Shown: positions 1-8,470 of the stretch, one piece after another
Position numbering within the stretch: the stretch's first letter is position 1
Layout of the letters: the number at the start of each line of letters is the position of its first letter
Origin: Nitrospira sp. SG-bin1
Lineage (GTDB): Bacteria > Nitrospirota > Nitrospiria > Nitrospirales > Nitrospiraceae
Direction: 5' to 3'
Assembly (NCBI GenBank): GCA_002083365.1
Contig: LVWS01000018.1
Coordinates: 1-64,000 of the forward strand
DNA length: 64,000 nt
Made by a program: the position numbers and the translations under genes
The notes under the pieces: generated by a model
Seen by the model: only the letters and a program-made list of their open reading frames with translations
Databases searched by the model: none
What the model was told of the DNA's origin: nothing

Positions 1-145
1 AGGGCAGATCGGCCGGCCCCTCCGCCATCCGGAACCGAGCCTCGGTGTCCGTCGGCGGCCGGGCATAGTCCGGCCCCACCGCACAGGCGGCCAGGGCGGC
101 GGCAAGTACCAGGACAGATATGCTGCGGCAAGTCGAAGCAAACAT
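1..145 (-). CDS. RND efflux outer-membrane lipoprotein (OprM/NodT family), partial
   Basis: Only the first 48 codons are present; the gene runs off the left edge. The translated N-terminus is a lipoprotein signal peptide: about 20 residues rich in Val, Leu and Ala ending in a lipobox (LAAC), followed by AVGPDYARPP. That wording just after the lipidated cysteine is typical of OprM/NodT outer-membrane factors, which form the trimeric exit duct of tripartite pumps. It starts 2 bp after the stop of the inner-membrane RND gene, so it is the third gene of that operon. The family assignment rests on this short N-terminus and on the gene order. Confidence 0.8.
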   Translation of the reverse strand, partial: MFASTCRSISVLVLAAALAACAVGPDYARPPTDTEARFRMAEGPADLP

Positions 146-147
146 GA

Positions 148-3100
148 TCAATGCTCTCCGTCCACCAATGTCCCGGCGTACTCTTGGCGAGCCCGTTCAG
201 GCGGCCCCTCCGGTAAGTCGCTCCGTTGTTTCACCGGCGCCCATCGCTCACTGATCCTCCGTATTGTGACGAAGAACAGCGGGACAAAAAAGATCGCAAG
301 AAACGTCGCCGTCAGCATCCCCCCCAAGACCCCGGTTCCGATGGATTGACGGCTGGCCGCTCCCGCTCCGCTGGCGATCGCCAACGGCAAGACGCCGCCT
401 ATGAAGGCCATGGAGGTCATGATGATCGCTCGGAATCGCAACCGCGCCGCTTCCTTTGCCGCCTGCTGGAGCGGCATGCCGTCGCTTCGTCGATGATTGG
501 CGAATTCGACGATCAAGATGGCATTTTTGGCCGCCAACCCGATCAGCGTGACTAAGCCGATCTGGAAATACACGTCGTTCGTCATTCCTCTCAACCACAC
601 GGCGGACATGGCGCCGAACACGCCGAACGGCACCGCGAGAATGACGGCGAGCGGCACGGTCCAACTCTCGAACTGCGCCGCCAGTACCAGAAAAACCATC
701 AACAGGCCGAATCCGAACGCCAATCCCGACTGTCCGCCGACTTTCGCCTCTTGATATGAAATGCCGCTCCATTCGAGGGTGTAGCCCTTGGGAAGCAACA
801 CCTCTTGCGCCGTACGTTCCAGCGCCTCCAGCGCCTGACCGGAACTGTAGCCGGGAGCCGCGGCTCCCAGCACCCAGGCGGTGTTGAACCCATTGAAGTG
901 GGTTACCGGGTCGGGACCGCTCGTGAATTCGGTCTCGACCACCGTATCGAGCGGAATCATCATTCCCCCGAGACCGGTGCCGCCGATACCGGGCGTGGCG
1001 CTTCTGCCGCCGAGCGCCGTGGCGGCCGGGCTCAGCGATCGCACATACACGTTCCCGATGTCGTCCGGGCTCGCGCGAAACTCGGCTTCGGCCTCCGTTT
1101 GAACGCGATAAACCCGACCGAATTTGAGAAAGTCGTTGATATAGAAATTGCCGAAGTAGGCCTGCATCGTATCGAAGATTTCCGAAATCGGGACCCCCAG
1201 CGCCTTCGCCCTTTCGCGATTCACGCGGGCGAACAATCGCGGCGCCGTGACGCGGAAATTGGAGCCGATCCCGGCGATGGCGGGATTCTCCTTGGCTTTC
1301 GCCACGAATTCCTGGGTGGCGGCGGCCAATTTCCGGAAATCTCCGCCGCTCGGATCCTGCACCTGCAGCGAAAATCCGCCCGTCGCGCCGATCCCGCGAA
1401 TCGGCGGGGCGTTGAAGGCGAGAACCAAAGCCTCCGGAATTTTTGCAAACTCTCCGTAGGCCGCCCCGACCAAAGCCTGAACATGTTCACCCGGCTTGCG
1501 CTCGTCCCAATGGTGCAACGGAACGAACATGGTGGCGGAGTTAGGCCCTCGCGTATTGAAGACGAAGTTCATGCCGGACATCGCATCGGTCGAGTGGACG
1601 GCCGGGACCGAGAGAAAATACCGTTCGATCTTCTGAAGGACTTCATCGGTCCTTTGCTTGGACGCGCCGTCGGGCAGCTGCACGATGGTGATGAAATACC
1701 CTTGGTCCTCGTCCGGCAAGAAGGCGGGAGGAATCATGCGAAAGAGCCCCAAGGCCGCGACCACGATCACCGCAAACACCGAGAAGGACACGGCCCGCCA
1801 TTTGATGACGACATCCACGGCTCTGGAATAGCGCTCCCTGGTCCAGTCGAAAAATTTGTTGAACCACGCGAAAAACCCCGTCTCGTGATGTTCGCCGCCC
1901 GGCTTCAGCACCAAGGCCGACAACGCGGGGCTGAGCGTCAAAGCCACCAGTCCCGAGATCGTCACCGCCATGGCGATCGTGATGGCGAATTGTTTATAGA
2001 GCTCGCCGATGATTCCGCCGAGAAACGCGACCGGCACGAAGACCGACACCAAGACGAGAACGATCGCGATCACCGGACGGGTGACTTCCGCCATGGCCTT
2101 TCTCGCGGCTTCCCGTGGCGACACGAATTCTTCCCTCATGTGCCGCTCGACATTCTCGACGACGACGATGGCATCGTCGACCACGATGCCGATGGCCAAC
2201 ACCATGCCGAAGAGCGTGAGCGTATTGATGGAAAATCCCAAGGCTTCCATACCGGCGAACGTGCCGATGAGTGAAACCGGGACGGCGGTGGCGGGAATCA
2301 AGGTGGCCCGCCAACTCTGCAGGAACAGATACACGACGAGGATGACGAGGGTCATCGCCTCGGCGAGCGTCTTGAGCACTTCCTTGATCGACACCTCGAT
2401 GAACTTGGTCGTGTCGTAAGGAATGTCGTACATCAGCCCCGGCGGAAAGGCCTTGGCAAGTTCGCTCATTTCAGCGCGAATGTGCTGGGCCGTCTCGAGC
2501 GCGTTGGCGCCGGGAGCCAGAAAGGTGATGAGGAAGACGTTCGGCTTCCCGTTCCATCGACCCTGCATCACGTACGATTGGGCACCCAATTCGACCCGCG
2601 CGACGTCCTTTAGACGCACCAGCGATCCGTCCGGCATGGCCCGAACGATCAGATTTTCGAAGTCACTTACTTCCGTCAATCGTCCCTGCGTCATGATGGG
2701 GATCGTCAATTCCGTTCCCATGGGAGCCGGCTCGCGACCCACTTGCCCGGCAGGGAAATCGCGGTTTTGTTCCCGAACGATACCGGCGATGTCGGTGGGC
2801 GTCACACCCAGCTGGGCCATCCGCACGGGATTCAAGATCAATCGCATCGAGTAATTTTGTTGTCCGAAGACGACGGCCTGTCCGACGCCACGGATCCGCT
2901 TGAGATTGTCCAAGACGCGCAGCAAGGCATAATTCGAGATAAAGACCGAATCCTGAGTCGGATCGGTCGAACTCATCGCCACGACCACCAGGAGATCGGG
3001 AGAAAATTTCAAGACGCTGATCCCCTGCCGCACCACTTCGGGGGGCAATTGCGGCTCGGCCAGCTTCACGCGATTTTGGGTCTGCACCTGCGCGATATCC

Positions 3101-3402
3101 ACGTTGGTCCCGATCTCGAACGTCAGCCTGATGCTGATATGGCCGTCGTTCGTGCTCGTGGAATCGTAGTACAGGAGGTTGTCGATGCCGGGTAACTGGA
3201 CTTCGATCGTTCGCGCCACTGAATCCGCCGCAACTTCAGCGCTGGCGCCGGGATAGTCGGCCTCGATCTGGACGACGGGCGGGCTGATGTCAGGGAACTG
3301 GGCGATCGGCAAGGTAGTGAGCGCCGCGAGTCCGATGACGACGATGACGATGGAGATGACCGAGGCAAAGATCGGCCGCTCGATGAAGAAACGTGAGCTC
3401 AC
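148..3402 (-). CDS. RND multidrug efflux transporter, HAE1 family (AcrB/MexB-like)
   Basis: 1084 residues, a normal length for an AcrB-type inner-membrane proton/drug antiporter. It opens with FFIERPIFASVISI, the usual first transmembrane segment. The proton-relay aspartates are present as Asp409-Asp410 in GIVVDDAIVVVENVER, and a second conserved segment (GLAAKNAILIVEFAN) near the C-terminus carries the relay lysine. Two large periplasmic loops separate 12 predicted membrane segments. The start is GTG and overlaps the TGA of the membrane fusion gene (GTGA), which implies translational coupling. With its two neighbours it forms a complete pump. Substrates cannot be told from sequence; the family exports hydrophobic and amphiphilic drugs or solvents. 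Confidence 0.95.
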   Translation of the reverse strand: MSSRFFIERPIFASVISIVIVVIGLAALTTLPIAQFPDISPPVVQIEADYPGASAEVAADSVARTIEVQLPGIDNLLYYDSTSTNDGHISIRLTFEIGTNVDIAQVQTQNRVKLAEPQLPPEVVRQGISVLKFSPDLLVVVAMSSTDPTQDSVFISNYALLRVLDNLKRIRGVGQAVVFGQQNYSMRLILNPVRMAQLGVTPTDIAGIVREQNRDFPAGQVGREPAPMGTELTIPIMTQGRLTEVSDFENLIVRAMPDGSLVRLKDVARVELGAQSYVMQGRWNGKPNVFLITFLAPGANALETAQHIRAEMSELAKAFPPGLMYDIPYDTTKFIEVSIKEVLKTLAEAMTLVILVVYLFLQSWRATLIPATAVPVSLIGTFAGMEALGFSINTLTLFGMVLAIGIVVDDAIVVVENVERHMREEFVSPREAARKAMAEVTRPVIAIVLVLVSVFVPVAFLGGIIGELYKQFAITIAMAVTISGLVALTLSPALSALVLKPGGEHHETGFFAWFNKFFDWTRERYSRAVDVVIKWRAVSFSVFAVIVVAALGLFRMIPPAFLPDEDQGYFITIVQLPDGASKQRTDEVLQKIERYFLSVPAVHSTDAMSGMNFVFNTRGPNSATMFVPLHHWDERKPGEHVQALVGAAYGEFAKIPEALVLAFNAPPIRGIGATGGFSLQVQDPSGGDFRKLAAATQEFVAKAKENPAIAGIGSNFRVTAPRLFARVNRERAKALGVPISEIFDTMQAYFGNFYINDFLKFGRVYRVQTEAEAEFRASPDDIGNVYVRSLSPAATALGGRSATPGIGGTGLGGMMIPLDTVVETEFTSGPDPVTHFNGFNTAWVLGAAAPGYSSGQALEALERTAQEVLLPKGYTLEWSGISYQEAKVGGQSGLAFGFGLLMVFLVLAAQFESWTVPLAVILAVPFGVFGAMSAVWLRGMTNDVYFQIGLVTLIGLAAKNAILIVEFANHRRSDGMPLQQAAKEAARLRFRAIIMTSMAFIGGVLPLAIASGAGAASRQSIGTGVLGGMLTATFLAIFFVPLFFVTIRRISERWAPVKQRSDLPEGPPERARQEYAGTLVDGEH

Positions 3403-4640
3403 TGTTGGTCCTTCGGGGCTTCGGGCGTTCGGTCTCCGGCGGGGTCGGCCACGTCGTTTGGGGTTCCGTTGTTCTGCTCAAGATTGTCCGGGGATACGGC
3501 GACGGGAATCGGGTGAACGGGCGCACCTGGCCGTATGGTATGAAAGCCGCTGACGATCACCCGCTCCCCGGACCGCACACCCGACTCAATGATCCATTGC
3601 TGCTCTTGCCAACTACTCGCCTTGACCGGTCGAATTTCCACCTTATCGTCTTCACCCACGATAAATACAATGGGACCCTGCGGCCCCTGTTGGACCGCTC
3701 GCTGCGGCACCAACAGGGCATGGTCTTTCACCGTTCCCTTGAAACGTACCCTCACAAATTGCCCCGGCAGCAGCACTCCGTCGGGATTGGGGACGACGAA
3801 TCGAGCCCGCCTCGATCCTGTTTCGGTCCGCAGGCCGACATCGGTGAAATCAAGGACGCCCTCATGTGGATAGATGCTGCCGTCGGCAAGGATGACCATG
3901 CCTTTCAACTGAGTGAGGCCGGGATGTTGAAGCCCCACTGCGATGGCATCTTGACGTCGCTTGAGCAGAAACGTCTCCGGGACATTGACCACCACATACA
4001 TCGGATGAATACGATGGATGATGGTCAGCAAATCGGTTTGAGCCGAAACCAACCGTCCCTCGTAATACCGGCTTCGCTCGATGAGGCCGGTGATTGGAGC
4101 GACGATGGTGGTGTTATCAAAATCGAACTTGGCCTTGATGAAATCGGCCTGAGCCCTTTGCACCGCGGCCTTGGCCGCAAGGTCTTCGGCGATGGCGTCA
4201 TCCACGTCCTTTTGGCTGACGGCCTGTTCTGCAAGCAACGGCTTCACACGAGCCAGATCCTGCTTGGCCTGAACCAAGCGCGCTTCCGCTTCCGCGATCC
4301 TGGCCTGCGCGCTTTTGTAAGCCGCTTCAAACGGCACCGGATCGATCTGATAAAGCTTGGCGCCCTTTTTCACCTCTCGTCCTTCCGAAAACAACACCGC
4401 TTTCAGGAGACCGGTGACTTGCGAGCGGATTTCAACCGGACGAGACGCTTCCGCTTGTCCGATGAATTCCGGTTCATCCGGCACGGTGCGGGCGACCGCC
4501 GTCACGACTTCCACCTGCGGGGTCGGAGGCGGTGAAGGAGCCGACCCTACGTCATCTTTGCATCCAAGCACCGCGGCGATCGCGGCTGATGTCATCAATA
4601 GAGCGAAGGATCTGAAGAGATATATGCCCATAAAACTCAT
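3399..4640 (-). CDS. RND efflux periplasmic adaptor (membrane fusion protein)
   Basis: 413 residues if started at the ATG at 4640, which has AGGA 8 nt upstream; an extension to 4790 is open but would put about 50 unlikely residues before the signal peptide. The N-terminus is a lipoprotein signal (FRSFALLMTSAAIAAVLGC). Next come the barrel-sandwich (lipoyl-like) half, a long alpha-helical hairpin rich in Ala, Lys and Gln (YKSAQARIAEAEARLVQAKQ), and beta-barrel domains, the usual HlyD/AcrA layout. The C-terminal tail is rich in Pro and Asn. It is the first gene of the operon and overlaps the RND gene by 4 bp. It bridges the inner-membrane pump and the outer-membrane duct. Confidence 0.92.
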   Translation of the reverse strand: MSFMGIYLFRSFALLMTSAAIAAVLGCKDDVGSAPSPPPTPQVEVVTAVARTVPDEPEFIGQAEASRPVEIRSQVTGLLKAVLFSEGREVKKGAKLYQIDPVPFEAAYKSAQARIAEAEARLVQAKQDLARVKPLLAEQAVSQKDVDDAIAEDLAAKAAVQRAQADFIKAKFDFDNTTIVAPITGLIERSRYYEGRLVSAQTDLLTIIHRIHPMYVVVNVPETFLLKRRQDAIAVGLQHPGLTQLKGMVILADGSIYPHEGVLDFTDVGLRTETGSRRARFVVPNPDGVLLPGQFVRVRFKGTVKDHALLVPQRAVQQGPQGPIVFIVGEDDKVEIRPVKASSWQEQQWIIESGVRSGERVIVSGFHTIRPGAPVHPIPVAVSPDNLEQNNGTPNDVADPAGDRTPEAPKDQQ

Positions 4641-4786
4641 GCGTCTAATCCTAACTTCATCGCCGTTTCCATGGCCAGGCAAAATGCGGCATTGTATCCA
4701 GACACATGAGACGGCGGCAAGTCCGAGACAGGCGGCATCTCTTGGCCATTTCATTACGACCGTGGGATGGGCCCACATCGCACGTT

Positions 4787-5125
4787 TCACCTTGCGTTGC
4801 TCTCGAAGCCGATCAGTCCTGTTTGCCCCCTCGTTGATGAATTGAACTTCTCGCCTTTAGTGATCTCTTCGACGAGACACCTTGTCAAACAGCCGGATGC
4901 CCGAAGCTCCGCTCCTTGCCCCCATAGGCGCGCCAAGAGCGACTTGCCCTCCGCATCGACGAATGTCACACCGACCAAGTCGATCACCGTGAACTGTCGG
5001 CCATCCCGAGACATCTGCTGGCAATACGCATCAAGTTCTTTCACCCAAGGGCCGGCCAATCGTCCCTCCAGGAGGAGCAAAAGTGAGTTTGGTGATGCCC
5101 CCCGCTGCGGAGTGATCTTCAACAC
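4787..5125 (-). CDS. STAS-domain protein (anti-sigma-factor-antagonist-like)
   Basis: 112 residues, a single STAS-like domain. The N-terminal pattern LLLLLEGRLAGPWVKELDAY and the central FTVIDLVGVTFVDAEGKSLL resemble small STAS proteins. The position normally holding the phosphorylatable Ser/Thr (D-S/T-x-G) reads VDAEGKSLL, so the acceptor seems to be absent, as in many single-domain STAS proteins outside Bacillus. The start is GTG at 5125 with AAGG upstream. It lies downstream of the zinc-ribbon gene and of an exported protein, in the same direction as the upstream sigma-54 activator. A short relative of its N-terminus lies at 8160-8348. The partner is unknown. Confidence 0.7.
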   Translation of the reverse strand: MLKITPQRGASPNSLLLLLEGRLAGPWVKELDAYCQQMSRDGRQFTVIDLVGVTFVDAEGKSLLARLWGQGAELRASGCLTRCLVEEITKGEKFNSSTRGQTGLIGFESNAR

Positions 5126-5137
5126 GTTACAACCTTG

Positions 5138-5383
5138 TCACTTTACGGTTCGAGTTGGATTACTCTCAATCTGCGATCGGCGGTTCTGTAAAATAACCGG
5201 ATCGACGACTTCTCCGCATTGCACACAGCGTCTTGCCAGACAATCGACAGGGGCTGCCCCGACAGTCGAATCAAAAGATCCTTCCACGATCATAAGTCCC
5301 CTGCATCTGGAGCACCGTATGGGATCGGCTTGGTTTTCTCGGTCTGTAATAAGTTGTTTCGCCAATAACCCCACCGCCGCCAT
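5138..5383 (-). CDS. Small zinc-ribbon-like protein
   Basis: 81 residues, no family recognised. Cys24-x-x-Cys27 and Cys53-x-x-Cys56, with a further Cys48, look like a treble-clef or zinc-ribbon metal site. The first 15 residues are hydrophobic or helical (LLAKQLI) but do not form a clear signal peptide. The start has a strong GGGAGG ribosome site 8 nt upstream. It ends 12 bp before the STAS gene, so the two are probably co-transcribed. Function is unknown; metal binding is inferred from the cysteine spacing. Confidence 0.6.
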   Translation of the reverse strand: MAAVGLLAKQLITDRENQADPIRCSRCRGLMIVEGSFDSTVGAAPVDCLARRCVQCGEVVDPVILQNRRSQIESNPTRTVK

Positions 5384-5539
5384 GATCGACCTCCCTCGTT
5401 TAAGGGTACATTCATTGAAGTGGCAACATATAGGCCAGTATCAGCTTGAATAGCCGGCACTATCCAAACAGTGGAAATGATAGGGGTGATACTTCGATGG
5501 ACAAGGTGCCAGGGCTCACGGATTGTAGGGCGATCTGCC

Positions 5540-5584
5540 GATCCCGCGGCACGCTGCCGAGCGATCGGCTCGTGCCACGGGATC
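5540..5584 (-). terminator. Nested hairpin downstream of the exported-protein gene
   Basis: A 14-bp stem with one mismatch (GATCCCG-C-GGCACG against CGTGCC-A-CGGGATC) encloses a second perfect hairpin, GCCGA-gcga-TCGGC. It begins 11 bp after the stop codon of the exported protein on the minus strand. No T-run follows, so it could be a factor-assisted terminator or an RNA-stabilising 3-prime end rather than a classical intrinsic terminator. Confidence 0.55.
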
Positions 5585-5594
5585 ATGGAACACT

Positions 5595-6128
5595 TTAAGG
5601 CAAGGTGTAGGTTAAATTTGGCCAGACCGCATACCCAATCGCTTGACCGTTTTTCCCTTCCTGCAGTTCAAAGATGATACTTGTTTGGAAAGGAGTGGTT
5701 CCTGACATCCCAGTGAATCCACCAGACCCACCGGTAAACGTGAACTGGCCCTCACACTCTTTTAAATTTCCAGCGCACTTCCAGTGGCCATATCCGACGT
5801 CTTTGCCTTCATGCGCCACGATCGTGCAGAGGCCTTCCATCGCCTGATAATCTTTGGTTCTGTTGAGGTTCACACGGACCGGACAAGTCAGTTTGGATGA
5901 ATGGACGATCATCTTGCCTCCGTCTTTATGACGGGAGATCAGCACTCCTTTCACCATTCCATTGACGACCTGTTCTCCATGTGTCAGCTCCAAGAACTCG
6001 CCGGTTCCGCTCCAACTGGAACTGGAATCTCCTGCCTCAACGGTCTTGGCATCAGCCACTGAACCTCCCAATTTTCCTATGCATAGAGCGATCCCGATCA
6101 CACAAACCCCGTACTTCATAGCTCTCAT
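5595..6128 (-). CDS. Exported four-cysteine protein, copy A of a three-member family
   Basis: 177 residues with a Sec signal peptide (VCVIGIALCIGKLGGSVADA). The mature part begins AKTVEAG, and two sister proteins in this window (8471-9007 and 18792-19322) share that start. All three keep four cysteines in the order LTC/VEC, GLCTI, WKC and EC/EC/EC(G)G, the block FTFTGGxGGFxGxSG, and the C-terminus WPNLT. The pattern of short beta-strands suggests a small periplasmic beta-barrel with two disulfides; this is inference. No named family is recognised. The start has AAGGAAGGAG upstream. The gene lies between a sigma-54 activator (6448-7989) and the zinc-ribbon and STAS genes. Confidence 0.8.
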   Translation of the reverse strand: MRAMKYGVCVIGIALCIGKLGGSVADAKTVEAGDSSSSWSGTGEFLELTHGEQVVNGMVKGVLISRHKDGGKMIVHSSKLTCPVRVNLNRTKDYQAMEGLCTIVAHEGKDVGYGHWKCAGNLKECEGQFTFTGGSGGFTGMSGTTPFQTSIIFELQEGKNGQAIGYAVWPNLTYTLP

Positions 6129-6304
6129 GTTGGCTCCTTCCTTTGGATAGCGATGCTTTAAGGACAGCGTGCTAGTCTGGCAACTCCGGTGAACGGCTCC
6201 CGGCGCTTACCCGGTCATTCGTTACAGGTACCTTCAGTGGATTCAATGCGCCGATACGTGTATCGGGCGGGCCGACCTTAACCTGATCCGCTATACAATC
6301 CATA

Positions 6305-6320
6305 CTAGGATTTATCCTAG
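6305..6320. promoter_or_regulatory. Perfect 7-2-7 palindrome, possible operator
   Basis: CTAGGAT-TT-ATCCTAG is a perfect inverted repeat about 180 bp upstream of exported protein A, between that gene and a sigma-54 activator. The distance fits an upstream activator site for an enhancer-binding protein, but no matching sigma-54 promoter was identified. Assignment as a binding site is inference. Confidence 0.3.
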
Positions 6321-6334
6321 GTAATGCAGGTTAC
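6321..6334. promoter_or_regulatory. GTAA-N6-TTAC inverted repeat, shared with the region before copy C
   Basis: GTAA-TGCAGG-TTAC, flanked by G and A, lies about 190 bp upstream of exported protein A. The same GGTAA-N6-TTACA pattern occurs at 18706-18721, between a Crp/Fnr regulator and exported protein C. A shared operator is possible. The motif is short, so chance is not excluded. Confidence 0.25.
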
Positions 6335-6447
6335 AAGCGATACAGTGGCCTTCTCAGCGATGATCGGAGAAGACGGCCATAGTTACGGGACGGATTCAGC
6401 GATCGGAGGATATAGGCATGCGAACCGCTCGAGCGGCAAGGGAGCGA

Positions 6448-7989
6448 TTATTCACGAGGACGGGTGATGCCGAATTTTTGCATCTTCGATTGAAGGGTGG
6501 TTCGCTTGATTCGTAAGCGGGCCGCCGCGCCTCCCGGCCCGCCGACCACCCATCTGGATTCTTGGAGAGCATGCAGGATCTGCTCGCGTTCGGCTTCCTC
6601 CAGCGACGTCATGGAAGAGACCGTCGCGTGGTTCTCTGTCCGCAACTCACTGACGGGCACCTGTAAATCCGTTCCTTGCGAAAGAATGACGGACCGTTCG
6701 ACCAGATTTTCCAGCTCACGAATGTTGCCGGGCCATGCATAGCGGGAGAGCACCTCCAGCGTCCGGGTAGGAACGGTTTGGATGTTCTTTTTCATGCGAA
6801 GGGCATAATGCTGGGTGAAGTACCGAACTAAGACAGGAATATCTTCGCGGCGTTCGCGCAGCGGAGGCAACGTGATGGGAAAGACATTCAACCGATAGTA
6901 CAAGTCGCTCCGAAACTCTTTATTCTCCGCCAATGCCTTGAGATCCCTGTTGGTGGCGGCGATCAAGCGCACGTTGACTCGCATGGTCTTGGTGCCACCA
7001 AGCCGCTCAAACTCCTGTTCCTGCAGGACGCGAAGCAGCTTGGATTGCAGCTCCAACGGAATCTCTCCCACTTCGTCGAGAAAGATCGTGCCTTTATCAG
7101 CCAGCTCGAATCGTCCCGCCTTCTGCGAAATGGCTCCCGTAAACGCGCCTCGTTCGTGTCCGAACAGCTCGCTTTCCAGCAGCCCTGTCGGAATGGCGGC
7201 ACAGTTCAGTTTGACGAACGTGCGCTCGCCTCGCCCGCTCAGCCGATGAATGGCCCGAGCGATGAGTTCCTTGCCGGTGCCTGTTTCTCCTTGGATCAAC
7301 ACGGTCGAATCCGTCGGAGCCACGACTTCCACTTGTTTGAGTACCTGCTTGAGGGCATGGCTGTCGCCGAGGATATCGTCAAACCCGTGCTCGGCTCGGA
7401 GCTCTTCCTCGAGATAGAGCTTCTCTTTCGCAAGCTTGTCCTTGAGCTCGGCAATCTGATGGAAGGCCAATGCGTTCTCCACCGCAACCGCCACTTGCTG
7501 CGCCACCTGTTGAAGAAATTCTATGTCTTTGTCGCTATAGGCTTCTTTCTGCAAACTCAAGAACCCCATGGCGCCCAACCGCCCTCGTGCTGTGGTTAAC
7601 GGGACGAAACAGAATGATTCCGTCCCATCTTCCTTCATGTGGCCGATGACCATGGGCCATCGCTGCTCGTCGGCCAAATTTGGCACGAGGAGAGGCTGTT
7701 GTCCTTGCCAAACCAATCCCGCAGGGCAGTCGTCAACCGCCACTTCATGGCCGCCCACAAGATCGGCCGGCACATTGGCTTGAATGGTGTGCAACCGCAT
7801 CACCTTCTTCATGGGGTCATGCAGGGAAAGGTCAACATAGTTGACCTGGACGACCCGAGGCAGGCGCTGCGCAAGCTCCAGGACGAGCGCGTCGAGATCT
7901 CGATGAGCGGAGATAGCCTGCGCGACTTCCAGCAGGGCTTGATACCGCTCTGCCAGCGTTTCACAAGGAGAGATGGGCGATCGGTCCAT
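6448..7989 (-). CDS. Sigma-54-dependent activator, GAF-AAA+-Fis
   Basis: 513 residues. A GAF sensor domain spans about 30-172, a coiled linker (ELKDKLAKEKLYLEEEL) about 180-200, and the AAA+ domain about 205-435. Walker A is GETGTGKE (234-241), the sigma-54-contact loop GAFTGA is at 281-286, and Walker B is TIFLDEVGEI. The C-terminus is a Fis-type helix-turn-helix (GGAAARLRIKRTTLQSKMQKF). All motifs needed to remodel sigma-54 polymerase are intact. The GAF domain would sense a small molecule or redox state, as in FhlA or NorR; the ligand is unknown. It resembles the regulator at 11551-13614 closely. No receiver domain is present, so it is not a two-component output. Confidence 0.93.
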   Translation of the reverse strand: MDRSPISPCETLAERYQALLEVAQAISAHRDLDALVLELAQRLPRVVQVNYVDLSLHDPMKKVMRLHTIQANVPADLVGGHEVAVDDCPAGLVWQGQQPLLVPNLADEQRWPMVIGHMKEDGTESFCFVPLTTARGRLGAMGFLSLQKEAYSDKDIEFLQQVAQQVAVAVENALAFHQIAELKDKLAKEKLYLEEELRAEHGFDDILGDSHALKQVLKQVEVVAPTDSTVLIQGETGTGKELIARAIHRLSGRGERTFVKLNCAAIPTGLLESELFGHERGAFTGAISQKAGRFELADKGTIFLDEVGEIPLELQSKLLRVLQEQEFERLGGTKTMRVNVRLIAATNRDLKALAENKEFRSDLYYRLNVFPITLPPLRERREDIPVLVRYFTQHYALRMKKNIQTVPTRTLEVLSRYAWPGNIRELENLVERSVILSQGTDLQVPVSELRTENHATVSSMTSLEEAEREQILHALQESRWVVGGPGGAAARLRIKRTTLQSKMQKFGITRPRE

Positions 7990-8159
7990 AACTTTTACAA
8001 GTATGAACCATCGCCCCAGGACTGCTCAAGAGGTTGACACTGTCAGGGCATCAGATGATGAGCACCGCTTCTTTGTTCGGGATCAGTTGCGACCGCCAAC
8101 TGTTCCCAAGCAAGCACATCAAGCGGCCAACCACAGCCGAGCGCCCTTCACCATTGAAA

Positions 8160-8348
8160 CTAACTGATTGCAGCACGTTTTGAATAGCGCCAATCCGAGT
8201 CAAACAAGTTCAGTTTGGCTGTCAGGAAGTCGGGATAGCGGGTCCGTCCACCTTGGAGCTGTTCGACCCAAGAATCCACCAGCCTCTCTTCAAGGGCGCA
8301 TGAAGGAACGGCCTGTCTTATCGCTCGGCGTTCGGTCATCTTCAGCAC
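8160..8348 (-). pseudogene. Truncated STAS-like remnant
   Basis: A 62-residue reading frame with a GTG start and GAGGGG upstream. Its first 30 residues (VLKMTE, then LEERLVDSWVEQLQ) align with the N-terminus of the STAS protein at 4787-5125 (LKITP, then LEGRLAGPWVKELD). After that the similarity stops: the core FVDAEG segment and the rest of the domain are missing. I read it as a decayed duplicate of the STAS gene, matching the duplicated neighbourhood. It could instead be a chance reading frame, since only about 20 residues support it. Confidence 0.35.
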
Positions 8349-8470
8349 CTTCTGCCCCTCTCTTTGCTGTGGGCTCTATCAACACTTATGCCTCTGCTGT
8401 CACGGAAGACAGCCACAGCTCGTCTCGGCTACTTCGTTGCCAATCATCCCGTGCTCAAAGTAAGGCCGCC

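Larger units (their letters stand above)
6129..6447. other. 319-bp intergenic region upstream of exported protein A
   Basis: No gene is seen. It lies between the stop of the sigma-54 activator and the start of exported protein A, both on the minus strand, so it probably holds the promoter of A and the 3-prime end of the activator. It contains three inverted repeats: CCGATACGTGTATCGG (6253-6268), CTAGGAT-TT-ATCCTAG (6305-6320) and GGTAA-N6-TTACA (6320-6335). I found no convincing sigma-54 -24/-12 element. Confidence 0.5.

Noticed and set aside
805..2274. Long plus-strand open frame (489 codons) across the RND gene
   Set aside because: It is antisense to a well-supported RND transporter and reads as Arg/His-rich shadow sequence with no domain.
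3393..4535. Plus-strand frame of 380 codons across the adaptor gene
   Set aside because: Antisense to the membrane fusion protein, whose motifs are clear; composition is shadow-like.
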